Shown: positions 38,008-45,742 of the stretch, in pieces
Layout: each line of letters opens with the position of its first letter
Position numbering within the stretch: the first letter of the stretch is position 1
Assembly: GCF_016031655.1 (NCBI RefSeq)
Contig: NZ_JACCHQ010000034.1
Location: 1-64,000, forward strand
DNA: 64,000 nucleotides
Origin: Bradyrhizobium glycinis
Lineage (GTDB): Bacteria > Pseudomonadota > Alphaproteobacteria > Rhizobiales > Xanthobacteraceae
Reading direction: 5' to 3'
Notes under the pieces: model-generated
Told to the model about the DNA's origin: nothing
What the model saw: the letters and a program-made list of their open reading frames with translations, nothing else
Databases searched by the model: none
Made by a program: the position numbers and the translations under genes

Positions 38008-38371
38008 CCGCCTGGCGTCCAGCAACTCATGAGATCGATCCGCTATTGGAAGCGGTCACCAATACGATACGCGCAACTATCTTGCCGGCAGCGTCGATCA
38101 ACATACCGCCGCCATCGGCTGATGGCATTCGGTCGCAACAGCTTCGTGATGGGCGAGAATTGCGCCTCAAATTGTCTACGCATTGCCTCGGGCAGGAACA
38201 ACGCGGACCTCGCGCGGTGCTCGTCTACGCGCTGAAAGGCAGGGTCGTGTTGGATAACAGCACGGGTTACGGTGTAACTGGGCGGGCTGTCCTCGACGTC
38301 ACCACGCGTGCATTTCTCGATGTCTCGTGTAACCTGAAGCAGGTCGGCCCGGTTACGCCCTGACAGCTCGT

Positions 38372-38496
38372 TGTCATGATCGCGACGATGTCGTCGCTCG
38401 ATGTTGCCGGTGTCTGGACAGCGCTGCGCCGTCAGATCGGGAAGGCTCGCGATATTTGGTAGCGGATGGCGCACCGCTCGTGGCATGGATTTTGCG
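38372..38496 (+). promoter_or_regulatory. Probable RpoN promoter of hcp
   Basis: TGGCATGGATTTTGCG at 38481-38496 keeps the essential GG-N10-GC and differs from the -24/-12 consensus at two positions. It ends 52 bases before the hcp start, so the leader would be about 40 bases. TGTCATGATCGCGACG at 38372-38387 matches the NifA site except for its last base. The set is weaker than the two upstream. It is placed correctly and fits shared control. The surrounding 38008-38548 region has no clear gene. Confidence 0.5.
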
Positions 38497-38548
38497 ATAT
38501 CCATCGCGCCGGTGCGTGCCGGCGTGCGTCAAAAAACAGGAGAGGAAA

Positions 38549-39061
38549 GTGTCTCTCGAAGCCTACTTGAAAATAAAGGGAAAGAAGCAAGGTGAGATCT
38601 CCAAGGATGCCTCCAAGCCGGAGAGCATCGGGCAGGTCGCCAAGGGTGACTCGGGTAAGCAAGGGAAGATCACCGTGGTCGCCTTCACCGGCGGCATCAT
38701 CGTTCCACGCGATGCGACGAGCGGGGTCGCCACCGGCGCTCGCAACCACCAGCCGGTGCTCTTCACCAAGTTCTTCGATCGTGCCTCGCCGTTGCTTTGG
38801 CAGGCGCTGGCAACGAACGAGGTGCTCGAAGATGTGGTTTGCGAATTCTATCGCACTGACCCCGGGGGCATGCCGCAGCCGCAGAACTTCTTTAGAATAA
38901 CCTGGAAGAATGCGACGTTAGTCGAGGGCAAAGCTTATGTCCCGCTGACGATCAGTCCGCAGAACAACTTCTTTCAAAACATGGAAGACTGGTCATTCAC
39001 CTACAAGGAAGTGAAATGGGAGCACGTTCCCTGCAGCACCAGCGGCGAGGATAAATGGTAG
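38549..39061 (+). CDS. hcp: T6SS tube protein Hcp (TssD)
   Basis: The 170-residue protein starts from GTG 38549, chosen because AGGAGAGG lies 5 bases upstream and because the product then begins SLEAYLKIKGKKQGEIS, as Hcp proteins do. The body has ITVVAFTGGIIVPRDATSG, HQPVLFTKFFDRASPLLWQAL and FSFTYKEVKWEH-like ending (WSFTYKEVKWEHV). Hcp hexamers stack into the tube pushed out by the sheath and can carry effectors. The size is normal. Confidence 0.95.
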   Translation: MSLEAYLKIKGKKQGEISKDASKPESIGQVAKGDSGKQGKITVVAFTGGIIVPRDATSGVATGARNHQPVLFTKFFDRASPLLWQALATNEVLEDVVCEFYRTDPGGMPQPQNFFRITWKNATLVEGKAYVPLTISPQNNFFQNMEDWSFTYKEVKWEHVPCSTSGEDKW

Positions 39062-40014
39062 CTCACCGTCACGTTTTGCAAAGCCAAGGACGATGACTTA
39101 GTCCGAGGTGCCGAGCGGGCAACGAGGATATATTACGCACGTCGACGCGTCCGCTGGCCTCGAAGTGGTCATGATTAAGGATCTCGAGATGCATTGAGTC
39201 GGGCGTGTTCGGACCGAAATGTCCGCGCGCGCCAAGAGGGGCCGCAATCGGGCTGTTGATCCTGCATCATGGATGTGATTGACGAGCATGAATTGTGAAT
39301 TGGGGATATCCAGCGCGGACGATGTTCGCCACCCAGCCGGCGGTCGTTCGTAGACTGCCTGACAGCTTAGCTCGATGCCAGCGCTCCACGAAATGGGCAA
39401 TTCCCTTGCTGCTCTACGTTCCCGGGTTTGGCGATCGTTGGCGGGCAGGCTGAGGCAAGCGTCCTCAGAGAGCCCCACCCAGCGGACCATTCACTTGCTG
39501 CGCTTCGCTCCCAGGTTTGGCAAATAGTCGGCGGACGGGCCGAGGCCCGGAGTTCGATGACTGCGCTCCATGCAGAGCTGCATTTACTTGCTGCGGTCCG
39601 TGGCCGGAATGTAGCAACTCCAGACGGGAGGAGCTCTGTGGTGAGGCAGCTTGGGAGGGAAACAAACAATGAAGGAGGAGGGAAAGGCGGGTGCGGAGAC
39701 GGGCAAAACGTTGCGCGCGCATTGAAATACGTATTGTATCTGGTGGGCGCGGGCTACCCCCATTATGAGGTCGGAAACAACTTCTTCCTTTCTACGACAT
39801 CACTGCACGACGGGAAGAAGGGCTTCACCAGTAACGAACGGCTCAGACTGGCTCAGACGAAGGCAAGGGAGTAATACACGTCGTATCAGGCTGCCGATTC
39901 TGACACTCGGCGCCTCAATGAGCGTCCCCCCAATCCAATCCGGACCTGCGGTAATAGCCTGTTCGTAACGACGATCGACTACCGGGCGGCAACGTATGTA
40001 CACGTTGGTCGCTT
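39062..40014. other. No recognisable gene; contains tandem repeats
   Basis: The ORF at 39428-39874 spans imperfect tandem repeats and then reads VARALKYVLYLVGAGYPHYE, which I cannot assign. The region separates rightward hcp from leftward effector remnants and looks decayed. Confidence 0.4.
39372..39603. repeat. Imperfect tandem repeat, about 90-bp unit, roughly 2.5 copies
   Basis: Each unit contains TTGCTGC near its start, then a CCCxGGTTTGGC phrase and GGCGG-rich sequence, and ends near GCGCTCCA. The phrases recur at about 39406, 39494 and 39584. The copies differ by many substitutions. The unit length does not match the 63-bp LRR unit of the nearby effector remnant, so a direct link to it is not shown. 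Confidence 0.55.
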
Positions 40015-40251
40015 CTTACGATTACCCACATTTTTGAGTCAGAGTTTCGCTCCCGTTGCGATATCGATGAAGCGCGATAATCCGCGCCACATGATCAGAT
40101 CCCCCGGTGGCGGATCGTTGGCGCGGGCGAGATAGCCGCCGAGCCTAGCGATCTTGATGAGATAAGGTGACAATGTCTTTCGTTGTGTGCTGGTTGGATT
40201 CTTGTCTTTGACGGCAATCCGCGCTGCCTCGGCGAGGGGCCGCGCGCGATC
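40015..40251 (-). mobile_element. IS4-family transposase C-terminal remnant
   Basis: Leftward translation after the TAA at 40252 gives DRARPLAEAARIAVKDKNPT, TLSPYLIKIARLGGYLARAN and PPPGDLIMWRGLSR, the typical C-terminus of IS4-group transposases, ending at the TGA at 40040. The bases beyond (TGTGGGTAATC on the minus strand) look like the element end. The rest of the element is gone; the junction with the LRR remnant is seamless, in the same reading frame. Confidence 0.75.
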
Positions 40252-40735
40252 TTATGCTGTTTCGTCGGGATCCGAGAAGAACACGTTCGGTCCAGCAAAA
40301 CCCTCAGACTTCGTTGCCGCCGTCAGGTTGGTCCGCACCCGCGCAGGCAGCGGGTTATCGTCCGGATCAACGAGGCAGCCGGAGCCGAGCTGGGTTAGCA
40401 GGGTCTCGGGAAGGCAGGTTAACCGATTGTTGTCGACGTGCAGTTGACGGAGTCCGGCTGGGAGGTTGGTGGGCAGGCTGGTCAGCCGGTTTCCGCTGGC
40501 GCGAAGGCATTCGACGCTGACCGGGAGATTGATGGCAGGTTGGCGAGCCAATTGTTTCTTGCGTGGAGGGTTTGCAGACCGCTAGGAGGGATATCCGGCA
40601 CGCTCGTCAGCTGATTGCCGTCGATGTGAGGTGTTGGAGCCCCGCCGGGAGAGCGGTGGACAAGGTGGTCAGGGACAGCAATGAAAGATCCAGCCACGGC
40701 GGCTCATGGGCCGCTGTTTCCCGCCAGCTCGGTTC
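40252..40735 (-). pseudogene. LRR effector remnant (NopM-like), truncated
   Basis: The repeat units PPSGLQTLHARNNWL, NRLTSLPTNLPAGLRQLHV and NRLTCLPETLLTQL are close to the LRRs of the ligase at 9.5-11.2 kb. The sequence continues NPLPARVRTNLTAAT, as that protein does at the LRR/NEL junction. Frameshifts separate the units near 40630 and 40510. The NEL catalytic domain is absent; the frame runs into an IS4 transposase tail. An upstream part (LSLTTLSTALPAGLQHL, about 40640-40690) is recognisable in another frame. Confidence 0.8.
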
Positions 40736-40817
40736 GTCTTACCTTTTTTTGCCGTTCTCATGGGAAGCACCAATTGCAGCTTGAGCAATCAGCGACTTGG
40801 GCTCCCCGATGCTGTGC

Positions 40818-42590
40818 TTAGTCAATCAGTTGTTTGCGCAGCAGGATCTCGAGCTGGCGCCGACCTTCGTCGATCGCGCCGTGCCAATGCCCGAACCGTT
40901 CCTGTACGACAACTTTGAATGAAGGATACCACAGTGGCTTTCCGTCAGCCTGAGCCCAATACCAGGGATAACCGCGCGGCACGAAAACCACGCCGGAAAC
41001 GCCGAGCGCTCCCGCGATATGGACGACGAAGCTGTCCGGCCCGACCACCGCGTCGAGATTGCCGATCGCCGCGATCATCTCGGCAGGGTTCTCGATGTGC
41101 ACGCCAGCATCGATCGGACGAGTCCATCGCTTCATATTATGCCGTTGCGCGCCGCTCATCAAACTGACCGGCGTGACGAAGGTTGGAATCGCAGCCGCGA
41201 CTTGCTCCATCGATAGGCCGAGCGCGCCACCCTCCCACACGATGCCCACCAGAGGCCTTGCAAACGCCGCCAATGCATTCCGCCATTTGGAGAACAGTTC
41301 GGCCTCGGGCCGGAGGTAGGGAATGCCATCGGCAATGTTGCGGGCGTCGATCGGCAAAACGCGCAATAATGTTTGTAGCGGAATAGCCGAGACCGCTGGC
41401 CTCGGTTCGTCCAAAATCACCTGCTCGGCGAGGTTGGCAAGAATACCTTGATACCGTGGATGCGCGACCACATGCACATCTTGCGGGCTCGGCAGCCGAA
41501 GTAAGAGACGAGCGAGTGCGATGAACTCAAGGGCGCCCATCGTCGGCGGCACGACTATCTGCCTCACAGGTGCCGAGGCGGACGGCTCGGGCCTCGGGAA
41601 CTGACCGAGCGTCAGTTCAAGGGCCGCCTGCAGAGACTTCGCTGCATCATTCTCAGGTCGCGTGTGCACTACGTGACCGACAAGTGCGAGGGATTCGTCG
41701 AGCCGGCCAACGAGCTGTAGGACACGAGCCAAAGCCAGCGCAGCTGTAGGATCCGATTTGTGAGCGCGCACGAATTCCGTCAGTTGCGCAATACCGTGGT
41801 CCTCCTCACCTTTGGCAATTGCAACACGGGCCAAGATTTCTCGCGCACCAACATGAGCGGGCGCATAGGCAAGCAGCTTCTGGCAGGTGGCCTCCGCTTG
41901 CGGCCAGAGTCCAATTGCGGCGTGGCAATAAGCCAGATGCAATAGCCTAGCTGTATCGAGCGGGGCGCGCAAATGCGCGCGAGCGGCAAGGCTGAGCGCC
42001 TCGTCGAGGCACCCGCGTTCAAGGTTGAGCACCGATAAATTGCCCAACGCGTCGGGATCGTCCGGAGCAATCTCCAGCGCACGAAGCAGGGTGGTCTCAG
42101 CCGCCGAGGTGTGGCCTAAGGTGAACTCGATGGCGCCAAGTTGAAGGAGCGCACGCGCATTCCTGGGCTCGTGGTGGACGACGGTCTCCGTCATCGCACG
42201 GGCTTCCTCAACCTCGCCACGGCTCAGCAATGTTTGAGCGAGCGCCAGCTTGATTTCCTCGTTGCGCGGTGCGAGAGCCGCCGCGCGTCCGAGGCAAATC
42301 ACCGCCGCCTCAGTGCGGCCGAGCAATCCATGGGCTATGCCGAGATTGGTGGCGAGGCCGGCGTGTTCGGGGTAGATGGTCGCAGCTTCAGACAGCATGT
42401 CAAAGGCAAACTCGATTCGGCGGCGCGCAAGTGCCAGCGTGGCCCTCGCATTGAGCGTATCGGGATCGGTTGTGGTGGCGACCTCCTCCAGAAGAGCCTC
42501 CGCCTCCTCGAGACGGCCGGCCAATATAAACTCCTGGGCCGTTCTAACCCTCTCCTGCCGGGTCGGAGCCGGCATCCCAGTGAACAGCAT
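40818..42590 (-). CDS. TPR protein with a glycosyltransferase-like C-terminal region
   Basis: The 590-residue protein starts from ATG 42590; ATG 42575 is also possible. Residues about 10-335 are tandem tetratricopeptide repeats (for example LNARATLALARRRIEFAFDM, AEQTLLR-like units, DALGNLSVLNLERGCLDEAL). The C-terminal 240 residues (PLVGIVWEGGALGLSM, AAIGNLDAVVGPDSFVVHIA, GVVFVPRGYPWYWAQADG) resemble the acceptor half of GT9/TPR-linked glycosyltransferases. It is the last gene of the leftward DUF2169-PAAR-DUF3540 operon, 5 bases after the previous gene. A chaperone or modifying role for a T6SS cargo is possible but unproven. Confidence 0.75.
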   Translation of the reverse strand: MLFTGMPAPTRQERVRTAQEFILAGRLEEAEALLEEVATTTDPDTLNARATLALARRRIEFAFDMLSEAATIYPEHAGLATNLGIAHGLLGRTEAAVICLGRAAALAPRNEEIKLALAQTLLSRGEVEEARAMTETVVHHEPRNARALLQLGAIEFTLGHTSAAETTLLRALEIAPDDPDALGNLSVLNLERGCLDEALSLAARAHLRAPLDTARLLHLAYCHAAIGLWPQAEATCQKLLAYAPAHVGAREILARVAIAKGEEDHGIAQLTEFVRAHKSDPTAALALARVLQLVGRLDESLALVGHVVHTRPENDAAKSLQAALELTLGQFPRPEPSASAPVRQIVVPPTMGALEFIALARLLLRLPSPQDVHVVAHPRYQGILANLAEQVILDEPRPAVSAIPLQTLLRVLPIDARNIADGIPYLRPEAELFSKWRNALAAFARPLVGIVWEGGALGLSMEQVAAAIPTFVTPVSLMSGAQRHNMKRWTRPIDAGVHIENPAEMIAAIGNLDAVVGPDSFVVHIAGALGVSGVVFVPRGYPWYWAQADGKPLWYPSFKVVVQERFGHWHGAIDEGRRQLEILLRKQLID

Positions 42591-42595
42591 CTGTG

Positions 42596-43252
42596 CTATG
42601 CAACCGTGACGCGCTTACCATCGAGGCGGAGGTCCTCGCTCACGGCAATCACCTTGGTGTGCGCCATCTCGGAGGCAATGCCGGTGACTCTAATGGTCTG
42701 GGTCTCGGTCTGCAATGTGTCGATACGCTCGATCACCGCAACACGCTCGACCGCTTTGACCGTAAGTTGCTCGGCACTCGCTTCCTGGAGCCGCGCTGAG
42801 CATCGGACACGGTCCGCGATCAATGTGTAGAGCTTGCCGATCCAAGTGCCTTTGTCTGCAAGCACAGAGAGCAGCTTAGTCTGCAGATCGATACTATCGG
42901 CACGCAAGGACAGACGCTGGCGCGCGGCGATCGTAATGGTCTCGCCCTCAATGGACATATTGCGCCCCCCGGGCAGGCCAACCATGCCCCCATTGGGAGC
43001 CGCCCGCTCCAGCACAGCGAGGATGAAGACTTGCTCCACGTTAGTGAAGAGCAGAATTACGTCTTGTGGCATAGGTCGGACAAGGCAGCCAACGGCGACC
43101 GTCGCCGTGTGACGGGCGCCAGCGACCTCGACCTCGATCGTAGAGCCATCTTCGCTGATCGACACGACACGCGCCGTGTGATGCCCAGGCTCAAGCGCGC
43201 GTTCGGCAATCGCCAAGATGTCGGTGCTTGTGGTACGGATCGGCATCGTCAT
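42596..43252 (-). CDS. DUF3540-family protein, T6SS spike accessory
   Basis: The 218-residue protein from ATG 43252 has GGAG 7 bases upstream. An N-terminal beta domain (ARVVSISEDGSTIEVEV, GCLVRPMPQDVILLFTNVEQ) resembles an OB-like fold. A repetitive beta-rich C-terminus follows (AARQRLSLRADSIDLQTKLL). The combination is that of DUF3540 proteins, which occur beside PAAR-like and DUF2169 genes in T6SS clusters. It probably takes part in loading cargo on the spike. 17 bases separate it from the beta-helix gene. Confidence 0.75.
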   Translation of the reverse strand: MTMPIRTTSTDILAIAERALEPGHHTARVVSISEDGSTIEVEVAGARHTATVAVGCLVRPMPQDVILLFTNVEQVFILAVLERAAPNGGMVGLPGGRNMSIEGETITIAARQRLSLRADSIDLQTKLLSVLADKGTWIGKLYTLIADRVRCSARLQEASAEQLTVKAVERVAVIERIDTLQTETQTIRVTGIASEMAHTKVIAVSEDLRLDGKRVTVA

Positions 43253-43269
43253 CCTTATTCTCCAGATCG

Positions 43270-44223
43270 CTACATGAAATTTACCGAATTTTTTTGTATG
43301 ACTTCCTCATTGCCGGAACTGGATGTGATTTCAGCTTTTCGGGTCACGAGCTTGTACTCTTCCACGTTCGACTGTCCCTTTCTCAATTCTTCGTCCGTGT
43401 TTAATACGCTGGTCTTGCAGAATTTCATGTCGCGACCGACCGACTTGAAATCTTCGGGAGCGAGCTTGAAATCGCTTTTCCTAAGAATCTTGGTATCGCT
43501 GTCAGCCGACTTGAAATCAGGTCCAAAAACACACTTGGTCGAGCTTCCAATCACTTGCTTGACGTCGTGTCCTTCGACAACGTCAAGTTTGTTGCCGATC
43601 GTCATAGAGTTCATATCACTGAGATTGACTGAACATTCTCGCGCAATCTTGAACGTGAACGCTTCTCCAAAGAACATGCTTACGTTCCTGGCCATCGTCA
43701 GCGTGGTAGCTGCGCCTCTCATGCAGGTGAATTTAGTGCCTTGAAACAATTCCTTGGTGTCGCCCATCGTCTGTTTTTCCGAGTTGCCAACGGTCGTCTC
43801 CAGCTTGTCGCCGTTATTGATGAGCTTGACTCGGTTTGAGGCTGTCAGGATGATGTCCGCCGGCGTCCCGTTAGCGCCAGCACTGATTGACACGCCATTC
43901 TCGGCGGAGATCTCATAGGTACCTTTAGAGACCTGATGTTGGGAGTTGCCGTTCGTGACCTCCGTGGTCTGGCCGCGACCGATTTTGAGCAGCGCGGCGC
44001 CTTCGATATTGGCCTGGAAGTCCTTGTTGGTGAAGGCAAGTAAGCCAGCATTGTCGCTTTCATGTTTGTTGACCGCAGCTGGAGTTTCGCCAACAGTCGT
44101 TGCGAGACCAGTGACAAGTTTTTCTTCCTCGTCCGAATAAGATCCGAGGCGCAGATAAGTTGACTTCGTCAGGGGAGAAGCCAGGCTGTCTGGAACGAAT
44201 AGTCGCGTATAGGCGTTTGGCAT
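43270..44223 (-). CDS. VgrG-tip-like beta-helix protein
   Basis: The 317-residue protein begins MPNAYTRLFVPDSLASPLTK followed by STYLRLG, the phrase found just before the beta-helix in long VgrG proteins. It continues with short beta repeats (GRGQTTEVTNGNSQHQVSKG, GTYEISAENGVSISAG, NRVKLINNGDKLETTVGNSE). It lacks the gp27/gp5 parts. Since the vgrG at 36.5 kb stops before its tip, this protein may provide it in trans or be a tip of its own under the PAAR-like cap. No ribosome binding site is obvious. Confidence 0.65.
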   Translation of the reverse strand: MPNAYTRLFVPDSLASPLTKSTYLRLGSYSDEEEKLVTGLATTVGETPAAVNKHESDNAGLLAFTNKDFQANIEGAALLKIGRGQTTEVTNGNSQHQVSKGTYEISAENGVSISAGANGTPADIILTASNRVKLINNGDKLETTVGNSEKQTMGDTKELFQGTKFTCMRGAATTLTMARNVSMFFGEAFTFKIARECSVNLSDMNSMTIGNKLDVVEGHDVKQVIGSSTKCVFGPDFKSADSDTKILRKSDFKLAPEDFKSVGRDMKFCKTSVLNTDEELRKGQSNVEEYKLVTRKAEITSSSGNEEVIQKNSVNFM

Positions 44224-44256
44224 AGCGGATACCCTAATCGGATGGCCGTCGGCACA

Positions 44257-44664
44257 TTAGCGCTGGGCCGTTAAACGGGTTTGAGAGGGCGATATCGAAA
44301 GTCCGAACGCGTTCGGGTTGGTGCCATTCTGCTTCGTCGGCATCCCCATTTTGGTTGCCGGTGACCCGCCGATTGACAAATTGTCAGATCCCGCTTTGGC
44401 GCGGCCTGGACCCATAACAAGGCCAGAGATGACGCCGAGGGCCACACCTGCGCTATCACCAATCGATATGGCGCGATCGGTCGTCATGTTGTGTGCAGGC
44501 ATACACATGATGAGGCACCGAGACTGTGTAGGAATAGCCGTCGTGTTCATAGCGACGTTTGAATAGGGTATAGGCACTACGCCGAGTCCGACTGGTGTGT
44601 TGCAGACGTCGGGAAACGCTTGATCCTGCGCCGACATCGGGCCACTTGAATTGACAAACGTCAT
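44257..44664 (-). CDS. PAAR-like DUF4150 protein, spike cap
   Basis: The 135-residue protein from ATG 44664 has GGAAGTGAG upstream. DUF4150 features are present: FPDVCNTPVGLGVVPIPYSN near the start and the glycine-rich body with SIGGSPATKMGMPTKQNG. PAAR-like proteins sharpen the VgrG tip and connect cargo. It has no C-terminal toxin extension, so a toxin would have to be a neighbour. The adjacent pentapeptide and TPR genes are candidates for cargo or adaptors. Confidence 0.85.
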   Translation of the reverse strand: MTFVNSSGPMSAQDQAFPDVCNTPVGLGVVPIPYSNVAMNTTAIPTQSRCLIMCMPAHNMTTDRAISIGDSAGVALGVISGLVMGPGRAKAGSDNLSIGGSPATKMGMPTKQNGTNPNAFGLSISPSQTRLTAQR

Positions 44665-44680
44665 TTGTTTAGCTCACTTC

Positions 44681-45742
44681 CTAGAGAGGGATGACCCGGC
44701 TTGGGTCATAGAGCTCGGCGACGGCGCGTTCCGGCACAGTGTTTAAGATACCATGCTGGTTCACGAACCGGCTGCATTCGGTCGACGCGCAGTGAAAGTC
44801 AGTGCGCAGAAATCGCGTGCCGGAAAAGTCGCTGCCATCGACCATAGCGTGGTGCATCAGCGCATAGGATAAGTCGGAGCCGGCAAACGAGGCCCCCCTG
44901 GCCGATGCACGTGTGAATACGGCTGTTCCCAACTGAGTGCCGGACAGATCGCAGCCATCGAGGCGCGCTTCTACGAAGATGCATTGCGTCAAATTGGCAT
45001 TGCGCAGCCTGGCGGCTTGCAGGTCAGCCCTGACGAACAGTGTGTTCGGGGCCCTCGCGCCGGAGAGATCGGCACCCACGAGGCTCGCGCCTGTCAACAC
45101 GGAGCCGGACAGGTCTGTTCCGGACAGGTTTGTGCCTTTCAGCTTGGCTCCGCTCAGGTTTGCTCGCGCGAGCATCAACCCGGAGAGATCCCGTTCCGAC
45201 AGATCGCATTCGGAGAAATGGATAGTGTCGCAGCTCAGTCCCTTGAGCTGTGCAGTCCGCAAATCGGCCTGCGTTATGGCGGCGTTCGTCAGCTTGGCGT
45301 TGTCGAGCACGACATTGTCGAGGTCACAACCCATGAGCGCGCTTTGAGATAGGCTGGCCTTTCTCAGGATCGTATGGGCCAACACGCAACGCATCACTGT
45401 CGTCTGGTTCAATCGCGACTCGCCGAAGTCGCTATGGCTGAAATCTGATGTCATGAACGCGGACTGGCTCAAGCGGGCCCGCCGCCAGTCTGATCCGCTA
45501 GCCCGGCAATCGACAAATGTACATTTGTCGACGGAAGCATCGGCGAAGGAAGCGCCGCTGAAATCGCATTCCTGAAAAGTCATGCTGGTCAGGCGGGCAC
45601 GCGTGAACTGGCTAGCGCGAAAAGAGGAACTCAGTACAATGCCATCGTTAAGGCGTAGTCCAGATAGCGTTTCGCCATTGAGGTTAGCTTCGCGTACGGG
45701 GAACTGATGGTCGATCGACTGCAATAAGAGATCAATTGACAT
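44681..45742 (-). CDS. Pentapeptide-repeat protein
   Basis: The 353-residue protein from ATG 45742 overlaps the end of the upstream gene by 11 bases. Nearly the whole length is A(D/N)LxG-type pentapeptide repeats (LARANLSGAKLKGTNLSGTD, LSGSVLTGASLVGADLSGAR), which fold as a right-handed square beta-helix. It is a common member of DUF2169/DUF4150 T6SS modules, where its exact task is not known. There is no signal peptide. Confidence 0.85.
   Translation of the reverse strand: MSIDLLLQSIDHQFPVREANLNGETLSGLRLNDGIVLSSSFRASQFTRARLTSMTFQECDFSGASFADASVDKCTFVDCRASGSDWRRARLSQSAFMTSDFSHSDFGESRLNQTTVMRCVLAHTILRKASLSQSALMGCDLDNVVLDNAKLTNAAITQADLRTAQLKGLSCDTIHFSECDLSERDLSGLMLARANLSGAKLKGTNLSGTDLSGSVLTGASLVGADLSGARAPNTLFVRADLQAARLRNANLTQCIFVEARLDGCDLSGTQLGTAVFTRASARGASFAGSDLSYALMHHAMVDGSDFSGTRFLRTDFHCASTECSRFVNQHGILNTVPERAVAELYDPSRVIPL

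Noticed and set aside
37803..38363. ORF continuing past the vgrG stop in another frame
   Set aside because: The amino-acid sequence does not resemble a VgrG tip, so a simple frameshift does not restore a long VgrG.
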